Origin: Paraburkholderia piptadeniae
GTDB lineage: Bacteria > Pseudomonadota > Gammaproteobacteria > Burkholderiales > Burkholderiaceae
Length of the DNA stretch: 64,000 nucleotides
Reading direction: 5' to 3'
NCBI RefSeq assembly: GCF_900007165.1
Contig: NZ_CYGY02000043.1
Location: 1 to 64,000, forward strand
Below, piece by piece: positions 42,311 through 51,678 of this stretch (positions are counted from its first letter, which is position 1; every line of letters begins with the position of its first letter). Under the pieces are notes generated by a model. It was not told the DNA's origin, did no database searches, and worked only from the letters and a program-made list of their open reading frames with translations. The position numbers and the translations under genes are program-made.

Positions 42311-44044
42311 ATGGCCAACAACTCGACCAGCTCCGCGGACATCACCGCGTGGGGTCTCATCAAGCCCTACTGGGTGTCCGAGGACAAATGGAAAGCGTGG
42401 GGACTTCTCGCGCTCGTCATTGCGATGAACATGACGATGGTCGCGGCCAACGTCTGGTTCAACACCTGGCAGCGCACGTTCTTCGACGCGATCCAGCAAT
42501 ACAACTACCCCGTCTTCAAGTATTCGCTTCTTCAGTTCACCGTCATCGCGCTCGCGCTGATCCTGCTCGGCTCGTACCGCACGTACTTCCGCCAGATGCT
42601 CGAATTCCGCTGGCGGCAATGGCTCACGAACCGCTATCTGAACGAATGGCTCGGCGACCGCGCGTACTACCGGATCGAGCGCGACAGTCTCGCCGACAAC
42701 CCCGACCAGCGTGTGTCCGCCGACCTGCAAGGGCTGGCCAGCACGACGCTGAATCTGTCGCTCGGCCTGCTGTCGACCACGGTCACGCTGTTCTCGTTCA
42801 TCGTGATCCTGTGGAACCTGTCGGGCGCGCTGTCGTTCAACATCCTCGGCACGCAGATGTCGATCCCCGGCTACATGGTGTGGGTCGCGCTGATCTACGC
42901 GGCGCTCGGCTCGTGGGTCACGCACAAGGTCAACCACCCGCTTGTGTCGATCAACTACCAGCAGCAGCGCGTCGAGGCGGACTTCCGTTTCTCGCTGATC
43001 CGCATCCGCGAGAACGCCGACCAGATCGCGCTGTACCAGGGCGAGCCGTCGGAAGAGCGCGCGCTCAAAGGCGTGTTCGGTCATATCCGCGATAACTGGC
43101 GTCTCATCATGCGCTTCACGCGGCGCTTCAACATCGTCGTCATCAGCTATTCGCAGTTGGCCATCGTTTTTCCATACATCGCGGCCGCCCCGAAGTATTT
43201 TTCGAAGAGCATCTCGTTCGGTGTCTACCAGCAGCTGACGGGTGCGTTCGGTACGGTCAGCGATTCGTTTTCGTGGTTCATCAACAATTACGATTCGCTC
43301 GCCGAATGGCGCGCCACCGTCAACCGTCTGCGGGAATTCAATCGCGTGATGCGCTCGCAGCATCTGCATGAATCGGTGGTCGAAGGCACCGCGCACGGTG
43401 GCATCAACATTCACCTCACCGACACCGACTCGCTCGACGTGACGGACCTGCGCCTGCTGCGCCCGAACGGCGAAGCGATGGCGAACGTCGGCTCGTTCCG
43501 CATCGCGCCGAAGTCGCGCTGGCTCGTGCGCGGTCCGTCGGGCGCGGGCAAGAGCACGCTGATGCGCACGCTCGCGGGCTTGTGGCCGTTCGGCGAAGGC
43601 ACGATCGAGATGCCCGCCGACGCGAAGCTGCTCTTCATTCCGCAGCGAAGCTATCTACCCATCGGCACGCTGAAGGCCGCTCTCTGCTATCCGTCGGAGG
43701 CGTCCGCGTTCTCCGATGAAGCGTGCCGCGAAGTGCTCACGGTCTGCCGCCTGTCCGAGTTCGCGGACCGGCTCGGCGAAGCGGCGCATTGGGAACGCTC
43801 GCTGTCGCCGGGTGAACAGCAGCGCCTCGCAGCCGCGCGCGCATTGCTGCAAAAGCCGGACTTCCTGTTCCTCGACGAAGCGACGAGCGCGCTCGACCCG
43901 GACAACGAAAGCATCGTCTACAACGCGCTGATCGAGCGTCTGCCGAATGCGGCGATCATCAGCGTCGCGCATCGCAAGACGCTCGAAACGTTCCATGATC
44001 AGACGCTGTTCGTCGAGCGCGCCGTCGAGCGCGTGGCCGCATGA
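42311..44044 (+). CDS. SbmA/BacA-like ABC transporter, fused permease and ATPase
   Basis: A 577-residue inner-membrane protein. Residues 1-330 form the six-helix SbmA_BacA/ABC-membrane-2 domain (NVWFNTWQRTFFDAIQ, YRTYFRQMLEFRWRQWLT, DNPDQRVSADL), and the C-terminal part is an ATPase with Walker A GPSGAGKST, signature LSPGEQQR and Walker B FLFLDEATSALDP. YddA-like proteins of this type may transport peptides or lipids; substrate unknown. ATG follows GAAAGGACGC. Its stop overlaps a 33-codon ORF by ATGA. Confidence 0.88.
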   Translation: MANNSTSSADITAWGLIKPYWVSEDKWKAWGLLALVIAMNMTMVAANVWFNTWQRTFFDAIQQYNYPVFKYSLLQFTVIALALILLGSYRTYFRQMLEFRWRQWLTNRYLNEWLGDRAYYRIERDSLADNPDQRVSADLQGLASTTLNLSLGLLSTTVTLFSFIVILWNLSGALSFNILGTQMSIPGYMVWVALIYAALGSWVTHKVNHPLVSINYQQQRVEADFRFSLIRIRENADQIALYQGEPSEERALKGVFGHIRDNWRLIMRFTRRFNIVVISYSQLAIVFPYIAAAPKYFSKSISFGVYQQLTGAFGTVSDSFSWFINNYDSLAEWRATVNRLREFNRVMRSQHLHESVVEGTAHGGINIHLTDTDSLDVTDLRLLRPNGEAMANVGSFRIAPKSRWLVRGPSGAGKSTLMRTLAGLWPFGEGTIEMPADAKLLFIPQRSYLPIGTLKAALCYPSEASAFSDEACREVLTVCRLSEFADRLGEAAHWERSLSPGEQQRLAAARALLQKPDFLFLDEATSALDPDNESIVYNALIERLPNAAIISVAHRKTLETFHDQTLFVERAVERVAA

Positions 44045-44142
44045 GCGACGCGCCGTTCGATCGCGTGGTGCTCGTCACGGACACGCGGCGCAAGCCGGAC
44101 ATCAATCTCGACGGGCTGACGCTGGCACGCTATCGCGCTTGA
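44041..44142 (+). CDS. Small coupled ORF, 33 codons, function unknown
   Basis: Its ATG overlaps the transporter stop (ATGA, 44041-44044), which is typical of a translationally coupled gene. The predicted peptide starts MSDAPFDRVVLVTD and ends LARYRA; there is no membrane segment or known motif. It may be a real small protein or the remnant of a longer gene. It ends at the left arm of a strong hairpin. Codon use matches the flanking gene, but with only 33 codons this is weak. Confidence 0.4.
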   Translation: MSDAPFDRVVLVTDTRRKPDINLDGLTLARYRA

Positions 44143-44180
44143 TGCACGACGCACGGCGGCCCGCGCCGCGCGTCGTGCAT
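44142..44180. terminator. Two-part hairpin at a convergent junction
   Basis: ATGCACGACGC (44142-44152) pairs with GCGTCGTGCAT (44170-44180) over 11 bp; inside, CGGCG pairs with CGCCG around a 5-nt loop, with one unpaired base on each side. It lies between the convergent transporter/small-ORF unit and thpR, 3 nt from the thpR stop. No T-tract follows on either strand. Confidence 0.5.
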
Positions 44181-44182
44181 AG

Positions 44183-44815
44183 TCATGCGTAGACGACAGG
44201 CACGCTCGCCAGCGACCGATACCGCGCGCCGTTGCGGGCCAATGTGCTCGAATAAAGTATCAGCGAATCGAAACGCGCCATCAGTTCGCCTTGCAACTCG
44301 GTTGCGGGACCGACGGCCGCTGCGTCGTGCCGGAATCGCGCGAGTGTCACGTGCGGCCGGAACGTGCGCGCATCGACGGGCAGGCCGAGTGCGATCATCG
44401 ACGAGCGCACGCGCCAGTCCAGCGCGACAAACTCATCGGACATCGCGAGCGTCGCGACCGTCAGACGCGGATGCGAGGCGCGCGGCCAATGCTCGATCTT
44501 CGTGACAGGCGTGAGCTGCAGCGGCACCGTCTCGCGCGTCAGTGCGTCGATCAGCGCCGCGCTTTTCTCGTGCGGCAGCATGCCGATGAATGTCACGGTC
44601 AGATGCAGTTGTTCGTAAGGGACGCGACGCGCCGTCGACGGAACGGCAATCGACGTGAGCGCATCGCGTGTCGCGGCATCCGGCACCAGCGCGATGAAGC
44701 AGCGCTGATAGTCCTGCTGCGCGTCCTGTTCGGCCGGCACGCCGTTCGCGGACGCATTGTCGAATGCCGTGTCTGCGCTTTCCTCTGGATCAGGCTGCGG
44801 ATCGGTGCGTTGCAT
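44183..44815 (-). CDS. thpR: RNA 2',3'-cyclic phosphodiesterase ThpR
   Basis: A 210-residue two-histidine (2H) phosphoesterase. The two HxTx motifs are HLTVTF (first) and HVTLARF (second), with F-IALVPDAATRDAL at the N-terminal strand. It hydrolyses 2',3'-cyclic phosphate ends to 2'-phosphates. I chose ATG 44815 because GGAGACAGAACG precedes it; a GTG at 44851 adds 12 residues. An acidic N-terminal extension of about 35 residues precedes the domain. It is convergent with the transporter gene. Confidence 0.88.
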   Translation of the reverse strand: MQRTDPQPDPEESADTAFDNASANGVPAEQDAQQDYQRCFIALVPDAATRDALTSIAVPSTARRVPYEQLHLTVTFIGMLPHEKSAALIDALTRETVPLQLTPVTKIEHWPRASHPRLTVATLAMSDEFVALDWRVRSSMIALGLPVDARTFRPHVTLARFRHDAAAVGPATELQGELMARFDSLILYSSTLARNGARYRSLASVPVVYA

Positions 44816-44870
44816 CGTTCTGTCTCCGTACGCTTTCCCGCTCATCGACACATTATCGCCTGACGCAAGG

Positions 44871-44905
44871 AAAAAACCGGGTCGCTCTTGCGAGCGCCCG
44901 GTTTT
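44871..44905 (-). terminator. Terminator after gltD
   Basis: On the minus strand, AAAACCGGG-CGCTC pairs with GAGCG-A-CCCGGTTTT with one bulged A, followed by TT for a six-T tract. It lies about 170 bp beyond the gltD stop and just upstream of thpR, so it separates the two transcripts. Confidence 0.8.
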
Positions 44906-45073
44906 GTCCTGCTTCTACTGCTGTGCGGTACGGTTTAACGCGTCCGCGTCTGTCTCCACTTCCTCTGTCGACCGGAGTTGGCGCTTTAGCGCCTTACTCC
45001 GGTCCCACGCAGAGCGCATTTGGAGTAGCGAACCGCGCGATGCATGCCGCGCGGCCACGCCCGAGCGCGAAAC

Positions 45074-46540
45074 TTAACGCGGCAGCTCCGAGTGCCCCAT
45101 CAGGTACGCATCGACGGAGCGCGCGCACTGGCGGCCTTCGCGGATCGCCCACACGACGAGCGACTGGCCACGGCGCATGTCGCCTGCCGTGAACACCTTG
45201 TCGACGGACGTGTAATAGGCCTTGTCCCCCTCCGTCGACGCGCGCACGTTGCCGCGCGCATCCTTGTCGACGCCGAACGCCTCCAGCACGGGCGAAACCG
45301 GCTGCGTGAAGCCCATCGCGAGCAGCACGAGATCGGCCTTCATTTCGAACTCGGAGCCCGGCACTTCCTGCATCTTGCCGTCCTTCCATTCGACGCGCGC
45401 CGCGATCAGCTTCTCGACCTTGCCGTTCTTGCCTTCAAAGCGCTTCGTGGCGACGGCCCAGTCGCGCTCGCAGCCTTCCTCATGCGACGACGACGTGCGC
45501 AGCTTCACCGGCCAGTACGGCCACACGAGCGGCTTGTTTTCCTCCTCCGGCGGTTGCGGCAACAGCTCGAACTGCGTGACGTCCTTCGCACCGTGACGGT
45601 TCGACGTGCCGACGCAGTCCGAACCCGTATCGCCGCCGCCAATCACGACGACATGCTTGCCCTTCGCGAGCAGTTGATCGGCCACCTTGTCGCCCGCGTT
45701 GACCTTGTTCTGCTGCGGCAGAAACTCCATCGCGTAGTGAATGCCCGCGAGTTCGCGGCCCGGCACGGGCAGATCACGCGGCGTTTCCGAACCGCCCGTC
45801 AGGATCACGGCGTCGAACTGTTCCTTCAGCTGGTCCGGCGTGATGGTTTCCTTCGCGGTGTTGCCGATGTGCGCCGGAATCGGGTCCTTGCCGACGAACA
45901 CGTTCGCGCGGAACGTCACGCCTTCGGCTTCCATCTGGCGCATGCGGCGGTCGATCAGCCACTTCTCCAGCTTGAAATCGGGGATGCCATAACGCAGCAG
46001 GCCGCCGATGCGGTCGTTCTTCTCGAACACCGTCACGTCATGGCCGGCGCGCGCGAGTTGTTGTGCGGCGGCGAGACCCGCGGGTCCCGAACCGACGACC
46101 GCGATCTTCTTGCCCGTCTTGTGCTTTGGCGGCTGCGGCGCGACCCAGCCTTCGGCCCATGCCTTGTCGATGATCGCGTGCTCGATCGACTTGATGCCGA
46201 CCGGGTCGTCGTTGATGCCGAGCGTGCACGCCGCTTCGCACGGCGCCGGGCAGATGCGGCCCGTGAACTCGGGGAAGTTGTTCGTCGAGTGCAGGACTTC
46301 GATCGCGTTCTTCCAGTCCTGGCGGAACACCAGATCGTTGAAGTCCGGGATGATGTTGTTCACCGGGCAGCCGTTGTTGCAGAACGGGATGCCGCAGTCC
46401 ATGCAACGTGCACCTTGAATCTTCGCTTCGTCGTCGGTCAGCGCCGAGACGAATTCCTTGTAGTGCTTCACACGCGTAAGCGGTGCTTCGTACGCCTCGT
46501 GGCGGCGTTCGAACTCGAGAAAACCGGTTGCCTTGCCCAT
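45074..46540 (-). CDS. gltD: Glutamate synthase small subunit GltD
   Basis: A 488-residue FAD- and NADPH-binding subunit. The N-terminal [4Fe-4S] ligands are in CMDCGIPFCNNGCP and CPAPCEAACT; the two nucleotide-binding motifs are AVVGSGPAGLAAAQ and VVVIGGGDTGSDC. It passes electrons from NADPH to GltB. ATG 46540 is the start (MGKATGFLEFERR); the frame extends to 46606 without homology. Gap to gltB is about 115 bp. The terminator lies after the stop. Confidence 0.96.
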   Translation of the reverse strand: MGKATGFLEFERRHEAYEAPLTRVKHYKEFVSALTDDEAKIQGARCMDCGIPFCNNGCPVNNIIPDFNDLVFRQDWKNAIEVLHSTNNFPEFTGRICPAPCEAACTLGINDDPVGIKSIEHAIIDKAWAEGWVAPQPPKHKTGKKIAVVGSGPAGLAAAQQLARAGHDVTVFEKNDRIGGLLRYGIPDFKLEKWLIDRRMRQMEAEGVTFRANVFVGKDPIPAHIGNTAKETITPDQLKEQFDAVILTGGSETPRDLPVPGRELAGIHYAMEFLPQQNKVNAGDKVADQLLAKGKHVVVIGGGDTGSDCVGTSNRHGAKDVTQFELLPQPPEEENKPLVWPYWPVKLRTSSSHEEGCERDWAVATKRFEGKNGKVEKLIAARVEWKDGKMQEVPGSEFEMKADLVLLAMGFTQPVSPVLEAFGVDKDARGNVRASTEGDKAYYTSVDKVFTAGDMRRGQSLVVWAIREGRQCARSVDAYLMGHSELPR

Positions 46541-46654
46541 GTGGTTCTCTATGTCTATCTGAATCGGTGAGGGGATCGGCGCCCGCCGCCTGCGTTTCGT
46601 TCGCAAGCGGCGGGTGCGCTTCGTTATGTCGTCAGTGGCTTTATCAGGAAACGA

Positions 46655-49600
46655 TCAGGCCGCGAGCACTTCCTTGCTGGCCTTCTTCGCGCCCATTTCG
46701 CCCAGCGCGCGCTTGTATTCGGTCGGGAACACCTTCACGAACTGACGGCGCGACGCATCCCAGTTTTCGAGCAGCGCCTTTGCGCGCGGCGAGCCGGTGA
46801 ACTGGAAGTGACGTTCGATGAGCCCCTTGAGCAGCGCTTCGTCGGTCTGGCCCGTGTGCCACAGCGCCTTGTCGACCGTGCGTTCCTGTTCGGCCTGTTG
46901 CAGCACCGGCTCAAGCGCGACCATCGACTTGTTGCACTTCGCGGCGAACGTGCCGTCCGGGTCGTACATGTAAGCGATGCCGCCCGACATGCCCGCTGCG
47001 AAGTTGCGGCCCGTCTCGCCGAGCACGATGACCGTGCCACCCGTCATGTATTCGCAGCCGTGATCGCCCGTGCCTTCGACGACGGCCGTCGCGCCCGAGT
47101 TACGCACGCAGAAGCGCTCGCCCGCGACGCCGCGGAAGAACGATTCGCCTTCGATTGCGCCGTACATCACCGTGTTGCCGATGATGATGTTCTCTTCGGA
47201 CTTGCCGCGGAAATCGTTGGTCGGACGCACGATGATGCGGCCGCCCGACAGGCCCTTGCCGACGTAGTCGTTGCCGTCGCCGACGAGATCGAGCGTGACG
47301 CCCTTCGCGAGGAACGCGCCGAAGCTCTGGCCCGCCGTGCCCTTCAACTGGATGTGCACCGTGTCGTCGGGCAGACCGTCGTGGCCGTACTTCTTCGCGA
47401 TCGTGCCCGACAGCATCGCGCCGACCGTACGGTTCACGTTGCGCACCGGCTGGATGAACGACACATGCTCGCCCTTCTCGATCGCGGCCTTCGCCTTTTC
47501 GATCAGCGTGTGATCGAGCGCGCGGTCCAGACCGTGATCCTGCGATTCGACGTGCAGACGCGCAACGCTCGCCGGAACGCTTGGCTGGTAGAACACGCGC
47601 GAGAAGTCGAGACCCTTCGCCTTCCAGTGCTCGATGCCCTTCTTCATATCGAGGAATTCGCTGTGGCCGATCAGGTCGTCGAACTTGCGCACGCCCAGTT
47701 GCGCCATGATTTCGCGCACTTCTTCGGCGATGAAGAAGAAGAAGTTCACGACGTGTTCCGGCTGGCCCTGGAATTTCGCGCGCAGCACGGGGTCTTGCGT
47801 CGCGACGCCGACCGGGCACGTGTTCAGGTGGCACTTGCGCATCATGATGCAGCCTTCGACGACGAGCGGCGCCGTCGCAAAGCCGAATTCGTCCGCGCCG
47901 AGCAGCGCGCCGATCACGACGTCGCGGCCCGTCTTCATCTGGCCGTCGGCCTGCACGCGGATGCGGCCGCGCAACTGGTTCAGCACCAGCGTTTGCTGCG
48001 TTTCCGCGAGGCCCAGTTCCCACGGCGTGCCTGCGTGCTTGATCGACGACAGCGGCGATGCACCCGTGCCGCCATCATGGCCCGCGATCACGACGTGATC
48101 GGCCTTCGCCTTCGCGACACCCGCAGCGACCGTGCCGACGCCCACTTCCGACACGAGCTTCACCGAAATGCTCGCCGACGAGTTCGCGTTCTTCAGATCA
48201 TGAATGAGCTGCGCGAGGTCTTCGATCGAGTAGATGTCGTGGTGCGGCGGCGGCGAAATGAGGCCGACGCCCGGCACCGAGTAACGCAGCTTGCCGATGT
48301 ACTCGGACACCTTATGGCCCGGCAACTGGCCGCCTTCGCCCGGCTTCGCGCCTTGCGCCATCTTGATCTGGATCTGGTCCGCCGACGCGAGGTATTCCGC
48401 CGTCACGCCGAAACGGCCCGACGCAACCTGCTTGATCTTCGAGCGCAGCGAATCGCCGTCCTTCAGCGGGATGTCGACGATCACCTCGTCGCCGAGGACG
48501 GTCTTCATCGTGTCGCCGTTCTTGATCGGGATGCCGCGCAGTTCGTTGCGGTAGCGGTTCTCGTCCTCGCCGCCTTCACCCGTGTTCGACTTGCCGCCGA
48601 TACGGTTCATCGCGACGGCCAATGTGGCGTGCGCTTCCGTCGAGATCGAGCCGAGCGACATCGCGCCCGTCGCAAAGCGCTTGACGATTTCCTTCGCCGG
48701 TTCGACTTCGTCGAGCGGAATCGCCTTCGACGGATCGACCTTGAATTCGAACAGGCCGCGGAACGTCATGTGACGCTTCGTCTGATCGTTGATCAGATGC
48801 GCGTATTCCTTGTACGTCTGATACGAGTTGCTGCGCGCCGAGTGTTGAAGCTTCGCGATCGCATCGGGCGTCCACATATGGTCTTCGCCGCGCACGCGGT
48901 ATGCGTACTCGCCGCCCGCGTCGAGCATGTTCGCGAGAACGGGGCTCTCGCCGAACGCTTCGCGATGCAGGCGAATCGCTTCGTCAGCCACTTCGAAGAG
49001 ACCAATGCCGCCGACCTTCGACGCCGTGCCCTTGAAGTACTTGTTCACGAGATCTTCGGCGAGACCGACCGCTTCAAAAATCTGCGCACCCGTGTACGAC
49101 ATGTACGTCGAGATGCCCATCTTCGACATGACCTTCTGAAGGCCCTTGCCGACTGCCTTCGTGAAGTTGTAGACGGCCTTTTCCGCCGACAGGTCGCCCT
49201 TCATGCCCGCTGCCAGCTGCGCGAGCGTTTCCATCGCGAGATACGGATGCACGGCTTCCGCGCCGTAGCCCGCGAGCAGCGCGAAGTGGTGCGTCTCACG
49301 CGCCGAGCCCGTCTCGACGACGAGGCCCGTGCTCGTGCGCAGACCTTGCTGCACGAGGTGCGTATGGATTGCGGACGTGGCGAGCAGGGCCGGAATCGCG
49401 ACGTTGTCGCGGTCCGTCTTGCGATCCGACACGATCAGCATGTTGTAGCCGGACTTGACGGCGTCGACGGCTTCCGCGCACAGCGACGCGAGGCGCGCTT
49501 CGATCCCTTCCTTGCCCCAGCCGACGGGATAGCAGATGTTCAGCTCGTACGAACTGAATTTGCCGCCCGTGTACTGATCGATTGCGCGGATCTTCGCGAT

Positions 49601-51358
49601 GTCCTTGAAGTCGAGCACCGGCTGCGACACTTCGAGACGCATTGGCGGGTTGATGTTGTTCGTGTCGAGCAGGTTCGGCTTCGGACCGACGAACGACACC
49701 AGCGACATCACCATGTTTTCGCGGATGGGGTCGATCGGCGGGTTCGTGACTTGCGCGAACAGCTGCTTGAAGTAGTGATAGAGCGTCTTGTTCTTGTTGG
49801 ACATGACGGCGAGCGGCGAGTCGTTGCCCATCGAGCCGACGGCTTCCTCGCCTGCCTGCGCCATCGGCGCCATCAGGAACTTGAGGTCTTCCTGCGTGTA
49901 GCCGAACGCCTGTTGGCGGTCGAGCAGCGCAGCCGCTTCGCGGCGCTCCGTGACGACGTCTTCCGCGCTCGGCTCTATTTCGTCGAGCTTGATGCGCACG
50001 GCGTCGATCCAGCTCTTGTACGGCTTCGCGTTCGCCAGGTTGTCCTTCAGTTCCTTGTCGTCGATGATGCGGCCGTGCTCCATGTCGATCAGGAACATCT
50101 TGCCCGGCTGCAGGCGCCACTTCTTGACGATTTTCGATTCGGCAATCGGCAGCACGCCCGCTTCCGACGCCATGATCACGAGATCGTCGTCGGTGATGAT
50201 GTAGCGCGCCGGACGCAGGCCGTTACGATCGAGCGTCGCGCCGATCTGGCGGCCGTCAGTGAATGCGATCGCAGCGGGGCCGTCCCACGGCTCCATCATC
50301 GCGGCGTGATATTCGTAGAACGCGCGGCGGTTGTCGTCCATCAGCGTGTGCTGTTCCCACGCTTCCGGAATCATCATCATCACCGCGTGGACGAGCGGGT
50401 AGCCGGCCATCACGAGCAGTTCGAGACAGTTGTCGAACGATGCCGTATCCGACTGACCCGGATAGATCAGCGGCCACAGCTTCGGCAGGTCGTCGCCGAG
50501 CACGTGCGACGCGATCGCGCCCGTACGCGCGTTCAGCCAGTTGACGTTACCCTTCACCGTGTTGATCTCGCCGTTGTGGGCGATCATCCGGTACGGGTGA
50601 GCCAGCTCCCACGCCGGGAACGTGTTGGTCGAGAAGCGCTGGTGCACGAGCGCCAGCGCCGACACGACGCGCTCGTCCTGCAGGTCGCGGTAGTACACGC
50701 CGACCTGGCCCGCCAGCAGCAGGCCCTTGTAGACGACCGTGCGCGCCGACATCGACGGCACGAAGTATTCCTTGCCGTGCTTGAGCTTGAGCGCCTGAAT
50801 GCGGTGGCTCGCCGTCTTGCGGATTACATACAGCTTCCGCTCGAGCGCGTCCGTCACCATGATGTCCTTGCCGCGACCGATGAAGATCTGGCGGATCAGC
50901 GGCTCGCTCGCCTTGACGGTCGGCGAAATCGGCATGTTGTGATCGACGGGCACGTCGCGCCAGCCGAGCACGACCTGGCCTTCGGCCTTCACCGTGCGCT
51001 CCAGCTCCTGTTCGCACGCGAGACGCGATGCGTGCTCCTTCGGCAGGAAGATCATGCCGACGCCGTATTCGCCAGCGGGCGGCAGCGTTACGCCCTGCTT
51101 CGCCATTTCCTCGCGGTAGAACGCATCCGGAATCTGGATCAGGATGCCCGCGCCGTCGCCCATCAGCGGATCGGCGCCGACGGCGCCCCGGTGATCGAGG
51201 TTCTCGAGAATCTTCAGGCCTTGCTGGATGATCTCGTGGCTCTTTTTGCCCTTGATATGTGCAACAAAGCCGACGCCGCATGCGTCGTGCTCGTTCTGCG
51301 GGTCGTAAAGACCCTGCGCGGCGGGAACCGTGGAAATCGGCTGCTGGTGGTCGTTCAT
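46655..51358 (-). CDS. gltB: Glutamate synthase large subunit GltB
   Basis: A 1567-residue enzyme: N-terminal glutaminase with Cys27 as nucleophile in DACGVGF (after a short propeptide), a central domain, the FMN-binding synthase barrel with KPGEGGQLPGHKV and SIEDLAQLIHDLKN, the [3Fe-4S] ligands in CHLNTCPVG, and the C-terminal GXGXG-type repeat domain. It converts 2-oxoglutarate and glutamine to glutamate with electrons from GltD. It is preceded by a sigma70 promoter and a 190-nt leader. No frameshift is seen. Confidence 0.97.
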   Translation of the reverse strand: MNDHQQPISTVPAAQGLYDPQNEHDACGVGFVAHIKGKKSHEIIQQGLKILENLDHRGAVGADPLMGDGAGILIQIPDAFYREEMAKQGVTLPPAGEYGVGMIFLPKEHASRLACEQELERTVKAEGQVVLGWRDVPVDHNMPISPTVKASEPLIRQIFIGRGKDIMVTDALERKLYVIRKTASHRIQALKLKHGKEYFVPSMSARTVVYKGLLLAGQVGVYYRDLQDERVVSALALVHQRFSTNTFPAWELAHPYRMIAHNGEINTVKGNVNWLNARTGAIASHVLGDDLPKLWPLIYPGQSDTASFDNCLELLVMAGYPLVHAVMMMIPEAWEQHTLMDDNRRAFYEYHAAMMEPWDGPAAIAFTDGRQIGATLDRNGLRPARYIITDDDLVIMASEAGVLPIAESKIVKKWRLQPGKMFLIDMEHGRIIDDKELKDNLANAKPYKSWIDAVRIKLDEIEPSAEDVVTERREAAALLDRQQAFGYTQEDLKFLMAPMAQAGEEAVGSMGNDSPLAVMSNKNKTLYHYFKQLFAQVTNPPIDPIRENMVMSLVSFVGPKPNLLDTNNINPPMRLEVSQPVLDFKDIAKIRAIDQYTGGKFSSYELNICYPVGWGKEGIEARLASLCAEAVDAVKSGYNMLIVSDRKTDRDNVAIPALLATSAIHTHLVQQGLRTSTGLVVETGSARETHHFALLAGYGAEAVHPYLAMETLAQLAAGMKGDLSAEKAVYNFTKAVGKGLQKVMSKMGISTYMSYTGAQIFEAVGLAEDLVNKYFKGTASKVGGIGLFEVADEAIRLHREAFGESPVLANMLDAGGEYAYRVRGEDHMWTPDAIAKLQHSARSNSYQTYKEYAHLINDQTKRHMTFRGLFEFKVDPSKAIPLDEVEPAKEIVKRFATGAMSLGSISTEAHATLAVAMNRIGGKSNTGEGGEDENRYRNELRGIPIKNGDTMKTVLGDEVIVDIPLKDGDSLRSKIKQVASGRFGVTAEYLASADQIQIKMAQGAKPGEGGQLPGHKVSEYIGKLRYSVPGVGLISPPPHHDIYSIEDLAQLIHDLKNANSSASISVKLVSEVGVGTVAAGVAKAKADHVVIAGHDGGTGASPLSSIKHAGTPWELGLAETQQTLVLNQLRGRIRVQADGQMKTGRDVVIGALLGADEFGFATAPLVVEGCIMMRKCHLNTCPVGVATQDPVLRAKFQGQPEHVVNFFFFIAEEVREIMAQLGVRKFDDLIGHSEFLDMKKGIEHWKAKGLDFSRVFYQPSVPASVARLHVESQDHGLDRALDHTLIEKAKAAIEKGEHVSFIQPVRNVNRTVGAMLSGTIAKKYGHDGLPDDTVHIQLKGTAGQSFGAFLAKGVTLDLVGDGNDYVGKGLSGGRIIVRPTNDFRGKSEENIIIGNTVMYGAIEGESFFRGVAGERFCVRNSGATAVVEGTGDHGCEYMTGGTVIVLGETGRNFAAGMSGGIAYMYDPDGTFAAKCNKSMVALEPVLQQAEQERTVDKALWHTGQTDEALLKGLIERHFQFTGSPRAKALLENWDASRRQFVKVFPTEYKRALGEMGAKKASKEVLAA

Positions 51359-51552
51359 GGGGACACCGTCTGTCAGGGGCCGTGGGGGCCGTTAATCCAT
51401 TTTGTTGTTGCCCGCAGTTTCAACCTCAACTGCGCGGGCGGCCGCTTGTCGTGTGACTGCGCGATATTGCAGTTGCACATTCGGACGCCGGAAGTCGAAA
51501 TATACGCGACGAATCAAAGGAATAGCAAACAAAATCTGATGTTCAGGCCCCT

Positions 51553-51580
51553 ATTATCAATGTGGTGCATTTTTCATCAA
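51553..51580 (-). promoter_or_regulatory. sigma70 promoter of gltBD
   Basis: On the minus strand TTGATG (51580-51575) and GATAAT (51558-51553) are separated by 16 bp. The predicted start near 51546 gives a leader of about 188 nt before gltB. Confidence 0.6.
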
Positions 51581-51606
51581 ATTAATTGGCTCCACATCAA
51601 AAAAGG

Positions 51607-51637
51607 GCAAAAGAAAACGGCATTCGCGGATGCCGTT
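51607..51637 (-). terminator. Terminator of the RAYT-like gene
   Basis: AACGGCAT / ATGCCGTT (51616-51637) with a 6-nt loop, followed on the minus strand by TTTTCTTTT. It separates the RAYT-like gene from gltB. Confidence 0.75.
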
Positions 51638-51678
51638 CGCTTTCTCTTGTTGCCTACAAACCCTTGATCAAAAAGGCT

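Larger units (their letters stand above)
51359..51678. other. gltB leader and promoter, with RAYT terminator
   Basis: 320 bp with no gene. On the minus strand it has a promoter (51553-51580), a leader of about 190 nt containing a hairpin CGCAGTT/AACTGCG (51413-51434), and at the right the terminator of the upstream RAYT-like gene (51607-51637). A half-site TGCACCA inside the promoter spacer resembles part of an NtrC box, but no second half is seen. Confidence 0.55.

Noticed and set aside
46808..51667. A 1619-codon open frame on the plus strand, antisense to gltB
   Set aside because: It is an exact shadow of gltB: Arg/His/Ala/Val-rich, no ribosome site, no family resemblance. High GC removes stop codons on the opposite strand of long genes.
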